A stretch of 64,000 bases of DNA from Alligator mississippiensis. Its lineage: Eukaryota > Chordata > Crocodylia > Alligatoridae. Positions 20,877-32,639 of this stretch are shown here, piece by piece (position 1 is the stretch's first letter; each line of letters opens with the position of its first letter). Location of the stretch: contig NC_081831.1 in assembly GCF_030867095.1 (NCBI RefSeq), forward strand, positions 40,299,319 to 40,363,318. Direction: 5' to 3'. A program made the translations under genes and the position numbers. The notes below the pieces were generated by a model, which had not been told where the DNA came from, did not search any database, and worked only from the letters and a program-made list of their open reading frames with translations.

Positions 20877-22086
20877 TAAGGATGCCACACAATATTAGCA
20901 CTGTTAGGTGTGCAGGTACATGATTCATTAGATAACCCCTGAGACTTCAAATGGGATTCCATAGTGTCAAAAACATTCTGGCCTTATTTTCTGAAGCCAA
21001 ACCTAAGTGCAACTTAAGAGCTGGCATTTTCCAAGGGGTGCCTTGAGTCTAAAAAGGTTGAGCAGCACTGTAATGCACAGTCCTATAGTCAGGACACTCT
21101 TATTCAGGCCACAGGATAATCCCTGGAACAGAGAGAGAATACTTGGTTTCTGTCTAGGGAGTGCTTCAGAACACAGTACACATCAAGGCTGTCCATTTAG
21201 AGGTCTCTTCCATGCTTACCTCTCTGGTTGATAAGCTGGACAACAGAACATTTTAAGGCTCCCCTTGTTTGATTTTTTGCCTGTAATATACAGTCCCACT
21301 GGGAAAAGACTGGAATTAAAAGTCTGATGTTTATTCACTTGCTCAGTTGGATGAGAGAAACCCAAAAGCAGGTTCTGCTATGCAAGTGTAGAATTGCTGC
21401 TTAGAGAGACATTTAGGATACAAAAGTCCTCTCTTTTGGAGAGCATGGTTCTGGAACCCTGTTGATAGAGATGAAGATGACCCCCTTCCCTATGCCCTGC
21501 TTATCTCAGTTAGCTTGGAGATACTTTATAGACCTGAAACAAGATACTGTAGTTTTGTTCTTACCTTTTGAAGATGTCTGCTTCTGTTTCTCCCCAACCC
21601 CTATGCACCACTCAAATGTGGTGGAAATGAAGGCAATGCTAACTGCAGTTTTCAAATGGAGCTTGCTCTGTGTGCGTATGTATGTGCATGCACTTAAGAG
21701 GTTGCTATGCTGTGTGTAATGCAGTGATTGTAATGTGGTGACTAATACTGATGAAATTCTGGAACCGATGTGCTTCAAATGAAACAACCCACCAGCTGTA
21801 AAGGAAAAGGAACTCCTCTGGCACCTCTTGCATGGGGAGGGGCGGGGTGGGTGTTCATTATTGCGTTTGTAGCCTGCATTGCAGATGGGGTGTGGGTGGG
21901 GGCATTGTGATGGAGCTGGCAGTTGTGAACTGCAGGTGTGTGAGATTTGGGCATTTCATTTGGAGAGCAAGGAAAGATACCAAGAAGTAGCATCCTTTCA
22001 TTTAGCATTTGGATATTGGAGGAAGGGGGAGGGGAATAGGAAAGCAAAGAGATCAGTATAGTGATAGATGGGAGTCTGGAGCAGGG
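20877..22086. other. No recognised feature
   Basis: No supported gene or repeat. Small open frames here have no recognisable domains. Confidence 0.5.
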
Positions 22087-23010
22087 TGTAGCAGAAAGCC
22101 CCCTTTTCCTCTTGCCTGCAGTTGCTCTCCCCTCCTTGGATATGTTTTTCCTCTTCTACCTTTTCTTCCTTCCTCTTTCTTTCACTTTAAGATAAGGAAT
22201 TGTGTTTTAAAATTTGTGTGTGTGAATTTTGTATCTCCCCTTGTATTTTGGTATTTTTATCTATTTGTGCGCCATGGCATTACTTTTGTAGCTTATATTT
22301 TATACTCCTCACCTTTCAACTAAATGTGTTTAGTTTCAGAAGTAAGTTATACATTGTAACAATGTTAACAAGGGCAGGAGTCAAACTGCCGCTTCCCTGT
22401 ATCAGGTGGGCCCATGAAAGAGCGAGTGAATCAGTGATTGAATGTGTAACATAGTAGCAGGCAGCAATTAACACCTAGGAAAACTGCAGATCAACCAAGG
22501 GAAGAAATCAATAGGAGACAATGTAGCAACCGGGAAATTTCTAAACATCACTGATCAAGGGCTAGAAGCCCTGGTCTGAGTTAATCAATGCCGGGGACCA
22601 ACTTTTGGGCTGAATATCTCGAGATCGACTGCTCCCAGAGCCCTATTCAAAATTCATCAATGGACTCCCAAACCTGCATGTACATACAGACGACCCCTGG
22701 GGCTGACAGATGCCATCCAGTAGCCACCGAGGGGGAAGTCCCACGAGGGTCAACGACCCCTGGATTGGGCAAACCTGAAAACGGGGGAGTCACAAAAGTC
22801 TGCCAAGGACAGATAAAAAAGCAGTGAAAAGTGACCCTCAGTGGCGCCCTCTTGATCTCCAACTTGACCAGCACCTGACCTGTCCAGCCAGAAGGACCAG
22901 CCGGCGACCCCCTTCTGGAGGATAACACCACGCTGGAAGAAGCCTCGACTGGCCATCGACGGCAGACTCCAGCACCTGTGGGATAGGTATACCTGACTCT
23001 TGTAGCTCAC

Positions 23011-23057
<47 letters not shown>

Positions 23058-23157
23058 GACCAGCCCCAAGGTTTATGATTTAACTTCATTACAGTGCTTC
23101 AATCTGCCTAATAAACCAGAATTTTAAGGATCCCGAGTTGGACATTTGTAGCCAACA
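22087..23157 (+). mobile_element. Solo LTR, TGTAGC...AACA family, full copy
   Basis: It starts TGTAGCAGAAAGCCCCC and ends TTGTAGCCAACA. It is flanked by a perfect 4-bp duplication AGGG (22083-22086 and 23158-23161), as for class I-type retroelements. It has a TATA-like AGATAAAAAAG at 22811, a (TG)n run at 23014-23055 and a poly(A) signal AATAAA at 23110. A second copy on the opposite strand (56057-56908) is homologous over its whole length but lacks about 200 bases (22420-22625 here). Open frames shared by the two copies show no domain and reflect repeat homology. Confidence 0.9.
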
Positions 23158-23194
23158 AGGGCAGGGGCCTGAAATGGGAAAAGGAGGTATAGAG

Positions 23195-23572
23195 CAGGGG
23201 TGTCAGGCTCATCAGGCTCCACGGGCTGGATGAGAGCCATGGACCTGGTCCATGAGCCATATCAAGCCTGCAGACTGGCCCTGCATTAGGGTGGCCATCA
23301 TAGAGGAGAGTCTGGTTGTCCTCTGTTCTTTATTGATATGAAACTGGATGCCTTTATTTCCTCTATTTTTGTTCTGAAGAGAGGATAGAATAGCAGAAAG
23401 CTGGAATGTCCTCTATGATGGCCATCCTACCTTGCATACTGGATCCAGTTCACAGCTGCATGCCCCACAGCCCTGGCCCGACGTGCATCATGCACCAGGC
23501 TTGGCTCCACAGCTGGAAGATAGGGATCTGTGGGCCAGATCTGGCCTGTGGGCCATGTCTTTGACACCCTTG
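23195..23572 (+). mobile_element. Short hAT-type element, CAGGGGTGTC ends
   Basis: The left end CAGGGGTGTCAGGCTCA and right end TGACACCCTTG form the classic Charlie-like hAT terminal repeat. They are flanked by GTATAGAG (23187-23194) and GTATCAAG (23573-23580), 6 of 8 matching. No transposase remains. A related left end occurs at 25721. Confidence 0.75.
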
Positions 23573-23810
23573 GTATCAAGTGAAAGGTTAAAAGGTGCAT
23601 TTTATAAATTGCAGGTAGCACCTGTGCTGTTGATCTGGGGGAGTGCTTTGCTGCTTTTATTATGATTAATTATATTACATTTCTTCCGGACAATAGGATG
23701 AGAGTAAGTGTATGTATATGGTGATTCTTGTATGAGTCTTAGGACAACCCAGGCCACTCCTCCTGTTTCTCTTTATATTGCTGATAGTCACATGCAGAGG
23801 TTTTCAGTAA

Positions 23811-23839
23811 AACATAAATAAATAAATAAATAAATAAAA
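23811..23839 (+). repeat. (AAAT)n microsatellite
   Basis: About six ATAA units. Confidence 0.9.
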
Positions 23840-23899
23840 ACCACTGTTTGCTTGGAGTTACTGTCTGGTACCTATGAGAAAGTATCTTTCATTCATTTA

Positions 23900-24140
23900 A
23901 AATGGTCACTTCCTGCCCCTGCCCCAGGGGCTGCAATGGAGCAGCACTGAGCAGCCTGTGGTACGGGGAAACTGTGCAGTGGGAGAGCCTACATAGAGGC
24001 AGCCCCCCATGCACACAGTACAGGCGAAGTGGGTGCCTTCGTGACAAGTGGGCCAGGGGGCCCATGACTTGCACTGTTGTTCCCTGTGCAGCACGCGGTC
24101 CCCACTGGCGCAGCCCACAGGGTGTGCAGCCCCTGACTAC
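23900..24140. repeat. GC-rich dispersed repeat, copy 1
   Basis: TTCCTGCCCCTGCCCCAGGG, GATGGAGCA-like, CTGTGCAG, GGGCCC and CCCACAGGGTG blocks recur in similar order at 28640-28885. The palindromic GCAGCCCA/TGGGCTGC patches suggest the core of a foldback transposon. Ends were not found. Confidence 0.4.
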
Positions 24141-25720
24141 TTAGAAGTTAGACAGCCCCATTGTATGTGCCAACTGCCAAAGGCCTCACTGGGGAACTTC
24201 CATGGAAGACAGAGGAGTTTTGGAAGGAAGTGGGCTGGGATATACTTTAGCACCTGTTTTAGCATCATCCTATGACTTGCATACAAAATGGCTGTACTGA
24301 ACTGGATCCAGTTTTGGGCGTGAGAGACCTTCTGATTAGGTAGAAATAGATAGGATAGATATCTGGAACCCCCCTGTCATTCCCCAATAAATGGATCTGT
24401 CTGGAGTCAACTAGCTTAGAACCAACTCAGGAGCAGCATTGACCCAGACTTCAAAAAATGCCTGAAGAGATGATTTAACCTGCATCAGAACTATTTATTA
24501 TATATAAATGATAGGTAAGTATATATAGGGGAGAACACGATCTGTGCTGCATAGACAACAACCTTCATCACATGTGGAGGTATTTCAGAATAACTTCTGT
24601 TCAGCTGTGCTGTTTTAGAGACCTTTGAAAAGTATGCCTATGTCTATTATTTAGTCGTTGGGAGTTTAAGCTATTACCACTCCCTCTATTTGACAAAGGA
24701 TTGAATTTATTTTCTGTCTTTCATTCTGTTTCTCTCTTTTTCCTTTACATGGCTTGGCTGATTGTCAGTGCATAGACTGCAGACTGCATTTATCATTACT
24801 AGACATTGCATCTGGTGCTTCCTGGTGACAGCAGAGATGATCAAGAGAGAATGCTCTTTGTCTTAACTCATCCAGGAGTGAATATAGATTCAGCCTGTGT
24901 CATTGCAACCAAGCTGAATTAGAGCTGTACAGGCAGAGGGGAGAGGTAAATTTAGCACATGAGTGAGGCTTGCAGCTCTTGGAAGTTTGGGTCTAATAAC
25001 CATCTGGAAATTTGGGTATTTATCTAGAAACCTTGAGTTTGCAGGAGTGATGTGGAAATCAATTTATTTAGTTTTTTTTGTATGCTCTTAAGTGTATTAA
25101 TTATTATTTCTATTGCAGTAGTGTCAAGAGAAACCAATCCGGCATGTAGCCTCTTTATAATGAGCACTGTGTGACCACACTTTTAGGTATCTTTGCCCTA
25201 ATGTGCATACAATTTAAATAGGCAAAACAGACAGAGGGTGGAAGGAACCATAGAGCCCTAATTGTGCTTGAGCTAGCTCTTTCAGATGCAGCACCAACTG
25301 ATCCCTCCTTTCCTTGCTCCAGGATATAAAATAATCCAGTGGCAAAACTAGGGTTATGTGCTCAGTCTTCTGATTTTGAGTCCCCAGCCTAACTAGATGA
25401 GAAACACAGCAAGGCATTTGTAGCATCAGTCCCACAGTCCTAAGGTTCAAAAGGACCTTAAGAGTAATCTAGTTCAAAGCTCTACAGAGATGCAAGTTTT
25501 GCTGCCTTTGGCTGTTCTGTTCCTCCATAAGTAGAGTACAAATGCTTGGCATCTGTCTATCCTGTCACTGTTTAGAAACATGGGAGGCAGAAGAGTGAAC
25601 ACCACAAATATTTTTAAAAAGTTGTGGAAGTTGGTTTTGAACCATAGAAATTTAGCTTTGTCTATTGGTGTAATATGTGAGTTGCTTCCCCATCAAATTG
25701 ATAGCAAGCTATGTCTAGTG
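24141..25720. other. No recognised feature
   Basis: AT-rich, no exon-like frame with splice sites was seen. Confidence 0.5.
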
Positions 25721-25996
25721 CTGGGGTGTCAAAGACACAGCCCATCTGCTGGATCTGGCCCACAGAACCCCATTATCTGGCTCCAGGGCTGCTCCTGGGT
25801 CTCATGGTTCACCCACACAATTCATGCAGGGCCCAGGATGCCTGCCACATTGGCACCTGATCAGGCTGGTTCAGGATGTGAACTGCATGGGGTGCTCACT
25901 TCAGCTGGTCTGGGACACAAGCCGCACATTGTACCTCCTCTGGCTGTGGGTATGCAATACAAGTTCCAGATTTGCTGGAATTAGCACTGGACTCAG

Positions 25997-25998
<2 letters not shown>
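25721..25998 (+). mobile_element. Partial hAT-type element, CTGGGGTGTC left end
   Basis: The left end CTGGGGTGTCAAAGACA resembles the ends of the element at 23195. The right end was not found; the sequence runs into a (TG)n tract at 25999-26041. Confidence 0.45.

Positions 25999-26041
<43 letters not shown>
25999..26041 (+). repeat. (TG)n microsatellite
   Basis: About 21 TG units between a partial hAT element and an LTR-like sequence. Confidence 0.95.
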
Positions 26042-26043
<2 letters not shown>

Positions 26044-26055
26044 GGTGGTGGGGGG

Positions 26056-27065
26056 GTGTGGCATAATACCATCTCTGTCTCTTCCCAAACTTTGCTGTCT
26101 GACAGTTTGGTTACCATGGTCACTGTGAAGGGCAGACTCCTCTGCCCCATCTCTTCAGGTAACCCTGAGTTGTAACCTGAGCTGGATACATTCCTGAGGA
26201 AGGGAGGAAACCTGCTCCCTCTGCCTACATGACTGGCATCACATACCTGGGTGGTGAGGCTTAAACTCCCTATTGTTCTAAGCAATGCCACCATGATTGG
26301 GAGGGGGCTAAAGACCCTGCCAGTCTAGCCGGAAACCATTGACGCATTTCAAATTGGTTGGCTGGCAGCCATTGAACCAGGTAAATGAGGTCATAAGGGC
26401 TATGCAAGTGAAGAACTGCCCAGGAGAAGGGGCAGTAGCCATGATGAAAACTCATAGAGAGAAGCTGGATCATCTGAAACTCTCTCTCTCTCTTGAAACT
26501 CATGATCAATGAACTGCTTGCCTCCAGAGGGAATCTCTACCTGCCTGTGGATGATACTTGTGAGTAAGCTACCTGAGATCTAACTAGATTTATAGCTTGC
26601 AGTAACTCAGATACGTGATCAAAGGCTACCATGCCACTGTTGCTCTAAGGTATTTCTCTGATATTGCTCTACCCTGTACCCTGTTCCAAATCTACTTTTT
26701 GTAACCAATAAAGTTCTCCTTTGTACCTAGTGTGGGAGACTTATTGGGAGAGTCTAGATTATGCTTTGGGGTCCCCTTGGTTCAACTGACTAAGGGAGAC
26801 CACTATTTGTACTTCAGACTGAGGGAAGCACCCCAACTTCTTGTAGTGGATCAAGTACCCTCAAGGACTACTAGGCCTGTGTTTCCCAGAGGGCGCAGGT
26901 CCATAATCATTCCAGACTCTGGGTGGTGGTGGCTTTTTTTACCCCCAGGCTCACAAGTGTGCTCCAGGAAGGGGGTCAGCCGGACATGGGGCACCCCTAG
27001 GGTGGCACTTGGAGCCTGGAAGGTGGTCAGGTGCAGTGAGGTGGGAGCAGGGTGTTATGCCTGTT
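26056..27065 (+). mobile_element. LTR-like element
   Basis: GGCATAATACC near 26060 and GGTGTTATGCC near 27053 form an inverted repeat at the ends, and a poly(A) signal CCAATAAAGTTCTCC lies at 26707. The right terminus has lost a clear CA, and no target duplication was identified, so the limits are approximate. There is no coding region. Confidence 0.5.
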
Positions 27066-28635
27066 AGGCCAGCCCCATAAGATTTACCTGGCTATTGGGC
27101 TGGTCCCACCTCAGAGTTTAACCCCCACCTCCAGTCTACTGGACTTCATCCAGCTTCTCTTCAGGACTACAAACTCAGTCTCTTTTGGGCTTGTTTGTTT
27201 TTTAACTGGGTTGATTAGTTTTTGAAGCTCCTTAAATGAAGGGGGTGGCAGATATCAGGATGACATGGAAGAAAAACCAAAAAGAATTTTTCCATGTTTC
27301 TTAAAGATCAGAAGATTCATGTTAATTTTATTCCATAGCCCATACTTCTCACCTGATCATGCTTTGTCCTAGTTCTCTGTCTCCAGGTTGGTGATTGCAG
27401 CGTCCCAGCATGTCACAGCAATCTTACCTGTCCATACACTGAAATTTGGAAGTGGACGAAGAGAGCTTCAAAGACACAAACAAGTTTTTTGGCACTTGCT
27501 GCTACTTCAGGGTCTTCAGTGTAGCTGGCGTTTCATCCATGAATGGCTTCCTGGCTTGGGATGAAAAGTGGGGACTTTGATCCTAAAGAGAAGCTTGTTC
27601 AACCCACCTAGCCTTTCCGACCTTTGCGCAGTACTTTGCAAACAAGTTGCGACTTTAGTCGGTACATTCACTATTCAGACTGGTGCAAACACCTCATGAT
27701 AACAAATGTTAGCCTTTGGGTTGTGAGCAAATAACTGAAAGCAATCAGTTTGGTATTGGTGGTTACTGCTCTATACGTAACTAGTGTGTAAATGTATTGG
27801 GGGAGGTAGGGAAAATGTGATTGGGTTGCCAGGTTTTTAAAATTTGTCTGGGGAGAGGATGAACCTGGAAGAGATGGCCTAGTTCCTAGGGTTAGAGAGT
27901 TTGTAGGACATTTGAAACCTGCAAACCCTAGGGGATGTATTGAAAAAAAAGGGTTGTTTTTGCTATCCATGATTATTTCAAATTAATCTCCCTTTCATAA
28001 TCTGTGTGGTATTTCCCTTGCTTCAGGCAGCCTGCCACTGTTGTCTCTTCTCTGTAGACATATTTTTTACAACTTCCAGCATCTACAAACATTTTGCAAG
28101 GGAGGACAGTTCTGATACACTATGACCACTACATATGACTACACTAACACCAATCTCAAGCCTCAGTGACTCACTTATGTGCCATGTTTAGCACAAATGA
28201 TGCATCAGCTTGAATAGTACCAGTGGTCACTTGGTATCCTTCTTGAGGCATCAGTACAGAGGCATGTCTCATCCTGTTCAAAGTACTGCATGGTGTTCTC
28301 AAGTCTTCTCACTTACATTGGAACAGTATACATTTTGTCAATCATTTGGCCATATGTCTGTGGGTTTGTAAGTTCACAAATGTTATCTTTGTTAGGTTAG
28401 CTAAGGATGGTGGATGAGTGATGTGCAGGACAATGCAGAATCCCAGTGTCTCTGAAGCTGAGCAAATAGCTTGCAAAAAACTATAAAAATGGAACCTTTC
28501 AAGGCTAAGGGCTCTCTACAGATTATTGAAAGATTATATGTTAAAATGCACAAGCTCCTGATTACCAGTTGATACACTCCAAAAGCACGTCTTGCTTTAC
28601 TTTTTGAGCAGCAGCTGGCTCTGGGCTTCCCCTCC
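27066..28635. other. No recognised feature
   Basis: Mixed sequence without supported gene or named repeat. Confidence 0.45.
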
Positions 28636-28890
28636 CTCCTTTGGCCTCCACTTCCTGCTCCCACCCCAATAGTGCGATGGAGCACAGCCCACGGAGCTGG
28701 GGAACTTACAGTGCAGGATGCCCCTGTGGGTGTGGTACAGCAGGGGAACCTGCAACTGGGTGGTGCAGCAGAGGGGGACACCCTGTGGCATGTGGCCCTT
28801 GGCTTGCATTATTGTGCAACCCATAGCCCACACTGGTGCACTGCAGCCCATGGAGCATTTGATCCCTGCCCACTTTAGCAGCTGGGCAGT
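28636..28890. repeat. GC-rich dispersed repeat, copy 2
   Basis: It shares blocks with 23900-24140 (GATGGAGCACAGCCCA, GTGCAGGATG, GGGACACCCTGTGG, GGAGCATTTGATCC). Ends are undefined. Confidence 0.4.
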
Positions 28891-30381
28891 TCTGCTCTAT
28901 GTAATCATATGTTGACTTTACTAATGGTTTTCAGGCATTACTTTTTGTAGCACAGTGGACACATTTGTGAAACCACCTAACAGTCGTGACTTCTTCCTCT
29001 TTAGACCAGGGTAGTGGGAATGAACTTGCCTTTTTGTTTTTGCAATTTCAGAATTATAGCTTCAACAACTGTATAATGCAGATCTCATTCAGCCAGGATG
29101 AATGAACTTCTGTGACTTTTATTAAAATAGGATGTTTTATTTTAAATAAGATTTGATTTAAAAATATTTATTTTAAAACTTTAAATTTAAATGAAAAGTG
29201 ATAAACCTATGCTAAGGCCTAAACTTATTAAAATCTGTCCACAGATCTTAAAAGGATTCAGCAGTACATGTTTACTGAAGTTTTAGTGTCAAATCATGGG
29301 ACTAAGAGGGGTCACTAGTGAAATGTCTGGGATTGGTGTGTTGAAGTGTTAAAAGCCAGTAGTGTAACTAGGCTGGAGTGATTGGGCCAGCTCTCCCAGG
29401 TGCTGACCTGGGGGCTGGAGGGAGGAATGCAGAAAAATATCAGCTGCTGCTGCAGTCACAGCCTGTGCCTGCCAGGAATCTCTGCTGCCCCCATGTGTTC
29501 TGCTGCCAATTTCTTTGTTATCCCTTTAGTTAAAGCAGCTTCTGACAGCTATTCTGCAGGTGGAGGGAGAATATTTTCTTTATTTCATTTTAATCAACTA
29601 GTTATGTTCACAGATTGCTTCCCCATTAGTTTCTCAACTATGAATGTACTGTTTGGGAATGTTTCTTTTCTTCTAGCTTTTCTTCGTAAAAGCTAGATAT
29701 TGGAGGATGAGATCTACTAGTTCTGAAATCTTGAAGAACAGGGCGGCTAGGAACAATCAGTTTGCTCATTAGAAGGAATACTACTTTTTCTTGTATATCC
29801 TGTACTTTAAAGGTAGATTTATCTAACTAGTAGTTTATTTGAAAATGTCATATTTGGGCATTTATAATTCCAAATTCTGTCAAACAGAACTTGACACACA
29901 GCCTGGTTTAAAAAAAAACCAAAACAACCCAAAATAAAAAACTAAACATTAACATTCTTGTTTGCCGATTTTAAATTGTGATTAAAACTGAATTCCAACT
30001 TAAAATTGGTGATTCAGTTTTCTTGAGCCTGTGGCTTTAAATTGCTTTGACTTGAATTAATCCAGCCTGCTTTCTACTTCTTAAAGGCTGCACAGAGTGC
30101 TGTGAGATTAAATGAAACCGTGGCAAGAAAAATGCTCAGGAAATAAAAAGGACCGAGTTCCACTGTCCTGAATAAGAGAAGTAATTTCAACCTTCTGAAA
30201 TCCTGCTCAGTAATTCAGAGTCTGAATATGGGTCACAAGGACTAAGAGAACACATCGTTGACTTTTTCATACAAAGTCTGCTTTGGTTGGTTGAAACTCA
30301 GATATTTAGTTTTCTCTCATGCAGTTTTGTTAACACAACTTTTTATCTTAGCACAAACCTTGTTATAACATGTAACAAGAC
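28891..30381. other. No recognised feature
   Basis: AT-rich; no supported gene or repeat. Confidence 0.5.
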
Positions 30382-31261
30382 TGTAACAGGAGCGACGTCA
30401 GGGTCACCGTGCTATCCCCTGTCGCCTCCTTTACTGTGCCAAGCTTCTGACTTGTACCCTCCTATTCTCACCTGCCACGACTTTGATCGTATATGTGTTT
30501 TTATAGGGAGGCTACCTTTCTTCTACTTGGCCACAGTTCTCCTGCTTTGGGTGTTCCGTGTATCCAAGCCTTGTGGGCTATGTGTGGCTCCTTCCACCCC
30601 AATACCACGCCCCAAGCCTCGCAGATGGAAAAGATGATGTTCTGTCTGGGTCTACACCCCCTCTGGCACTCGGGCCCTTTGTGGCCCTGTCTCTCTCCGG
30701 GGCCTTCTTGCCAATGTGGCCCTCTCTCCGGGCTCACCGTACCGCTACCCCTCTTCTGGGGTTTCTCAGCCGCCCCTCTCTGGAGCTGGGGTCTGTACAC
30801 CCCGAACACTGTGCCCTCACTGGGGCTAGGGTCTTCACACTACCATGAGTCTCCTATGAGGCCTCCTCCATCCCCTTATAGCCTCACCCAAACCACCGGT
30901 GTAATCAATAACAAACATAAACAGTAACATAAACACCAGCCTCTTGGCAACAACTTAAACATAAGCCACGAGCTATAACTAGGCTCAGGCCTACCAGGTT
31001 TTCTATCCTACCACGGTGACCAACACTGCTCTGGCATTCAAGCTTCTCTCTTTTCTGGCAGGGAGCTCCTTCATCCTTAGCTGCTGATAGGGAACTGCCT
31101 CTGGCCTCCTGCCTGTGTTTTATATAGGGGCCAGGCCCTGCCCCTTTCTTCAGCTGGCTAGGCAGGTGTAAGCCATTAGCTCCCTTTGGTTGCCTCAGCA
31201 ACCAGCACCTGAAGGGTTATCCCAGCACTTCTAGTAGCCGGCACTCTAGTGCCCTGCTACA
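30382..31261 (-). mobile_element. Solo LTR, TGTAACAGG family, copy 1
   Basis: The + strand ends are TGTAACAGG and CCCTGCTACA. They are flanked by a perfect 5-bp duplication AAGAC (30377-30381 and 31262-31266). A TATA box on the minus strand (CTATATAAAACAC, about 31118-31130) sets the orientation. Blocks such as CCTCACCCAAACCACCGGT at about 30884 are shared with the copy at 60245. No internal region remains. Confidence 0.85.
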
Positions 31262-31477
31262 AAGACCAAATCATTAACAGTGTTTTAGAAAATCCAGAAT
31301 GATTTATAATCCAATGCAGCCACCTAAAAAAATAGCCTTCAGATAGTTCCACCTTTATAAATAAAACTAATGTGATTCCTAGTTCCGGGTATCAAAAATG
31401 CACATATGATTGAACCTCTGTCTGTTTAATAATAAAGAATTCCTCATCCACCTCAGGGGAGAAAGTATTGTCTCACC

Positions 31478-32572
31478 CAGTGGTTCTCAGCCTTCTGTGT
31501 GCCAGGGCCCATTTGTAAACACTGATGGCCAGTCCCGACCCAGTAAGCAGCTTAAGTAGAAAACAGCTCCCCAGTGTGTGGGGAAGGGGGAGGGGCAGGG
31601 GTGGGGGGCACATGGGAGAGGATGTACCCTGCCAAATTTGTGCACCCACAGCGGGCATGGGGCTGCAGCCTGACTGGACCACAATGGCAGGAGCTACCTC
31701 TGAGGCCCAGCAGGTGGGATCTGGTGCAGGGTGGTGTAGTGGGTCAGTAAGACTCATTGCTGCCACCGCTGCTGCCATGACCCCCATGCCAGCCATGCTT
31801 CCAGCAGTGTGAGAAGTAATGGGCTTAGAGGGGAGACTGCGCTGCCCTCACCTCCTTCTGCTCCTAGCCACTTGTGATCCGGGCTGTGGTTGTACCCTGC
31901 ACCATGGCCTGGCTGCCATTGCCATTCCCCTCAAGCCATCCATGCTGCCCCCAACCCTACCTCCTCTCTGGGCTAGAGCTGTGGCCTGAGGGGAGTGGCA
32001 GCAGTGCTGGTGGTCTAGCCATGGTGGCGGGGTAGAGTTGCGGCCCAGCGCATGAGCAGCTTGTGGTGGGAGGAGGTGAAGGCAGTGCAACTCCCCCAGT
32101 CTGTTACTCCTCTCACTGTTGGCGGTGCAGCTGGTGTGGGGGTCCTGGAAGTGGTGGTAGCAGCAATGAGTTTTGCCATACTGCTTCGCCCTCCTGCACT
32201 AGGTCCTGCCACTGGGCTGCAGAGGTGGCTTCTGCTGCTCCGGCCAGGCTGCAGCCATGTGCCTGATGTGGGTGCTCATGCCACTCCCCACAATGTATTG
32301 TCTATGCCTCCCGCCCCATAGACTTACTTGTGGGGTACTACAGGAGCTGCTCTTCATGTTGCCTGGTGTGTGCACGTGTATGTGGTGCCCCGTATCTGAT
32401 TGCCCTCATCTTGCTCCACCCAGCCCCAAACAACTCTTTGCAGGTTGGATCTCTGCCAGCCTGCAAGAGGAAACCTTTAAAGGAGAATATATTTTTAAAG
32501 TTTGTTCGCAACCCTTTCATATATTCTTGCAACCCACTTTTGGGTTGTGACCTCGTGGGTTGAGAAATGCTG
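31478..32572 (+). mobile_element. Non-autonomous hAT element, CAGTGGTTCTCA ends
   Basis: The terminal repeats CAGTGGTTCTCAGCCTT and GGGTTGAGAAATGCTG are the classic CAGTGGTTCTCAACC type of hAT/Charlie elements. They are flanked by GTCTCACC (31470-31477) and GTCTAACC (32573-32580), 7 of 8 matching. The 1.1-kb interior is GC-rich with no transposase. Confidence 0.85.
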
Positions 32573-32639
32573 GTCTAACCCTCTTGTCTAAGCCACATCT
32601 GTGGAAGAGCCTGAGGAAAACATGTAAAATCTACTAGTA

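Noticed and set aside
22200-22454. 84-residue frame similar to a frame at 56494-56796
   Set aside because: The similarity is explained by both lying in copies of the same LTR; stops and indels differ and no domain is present.
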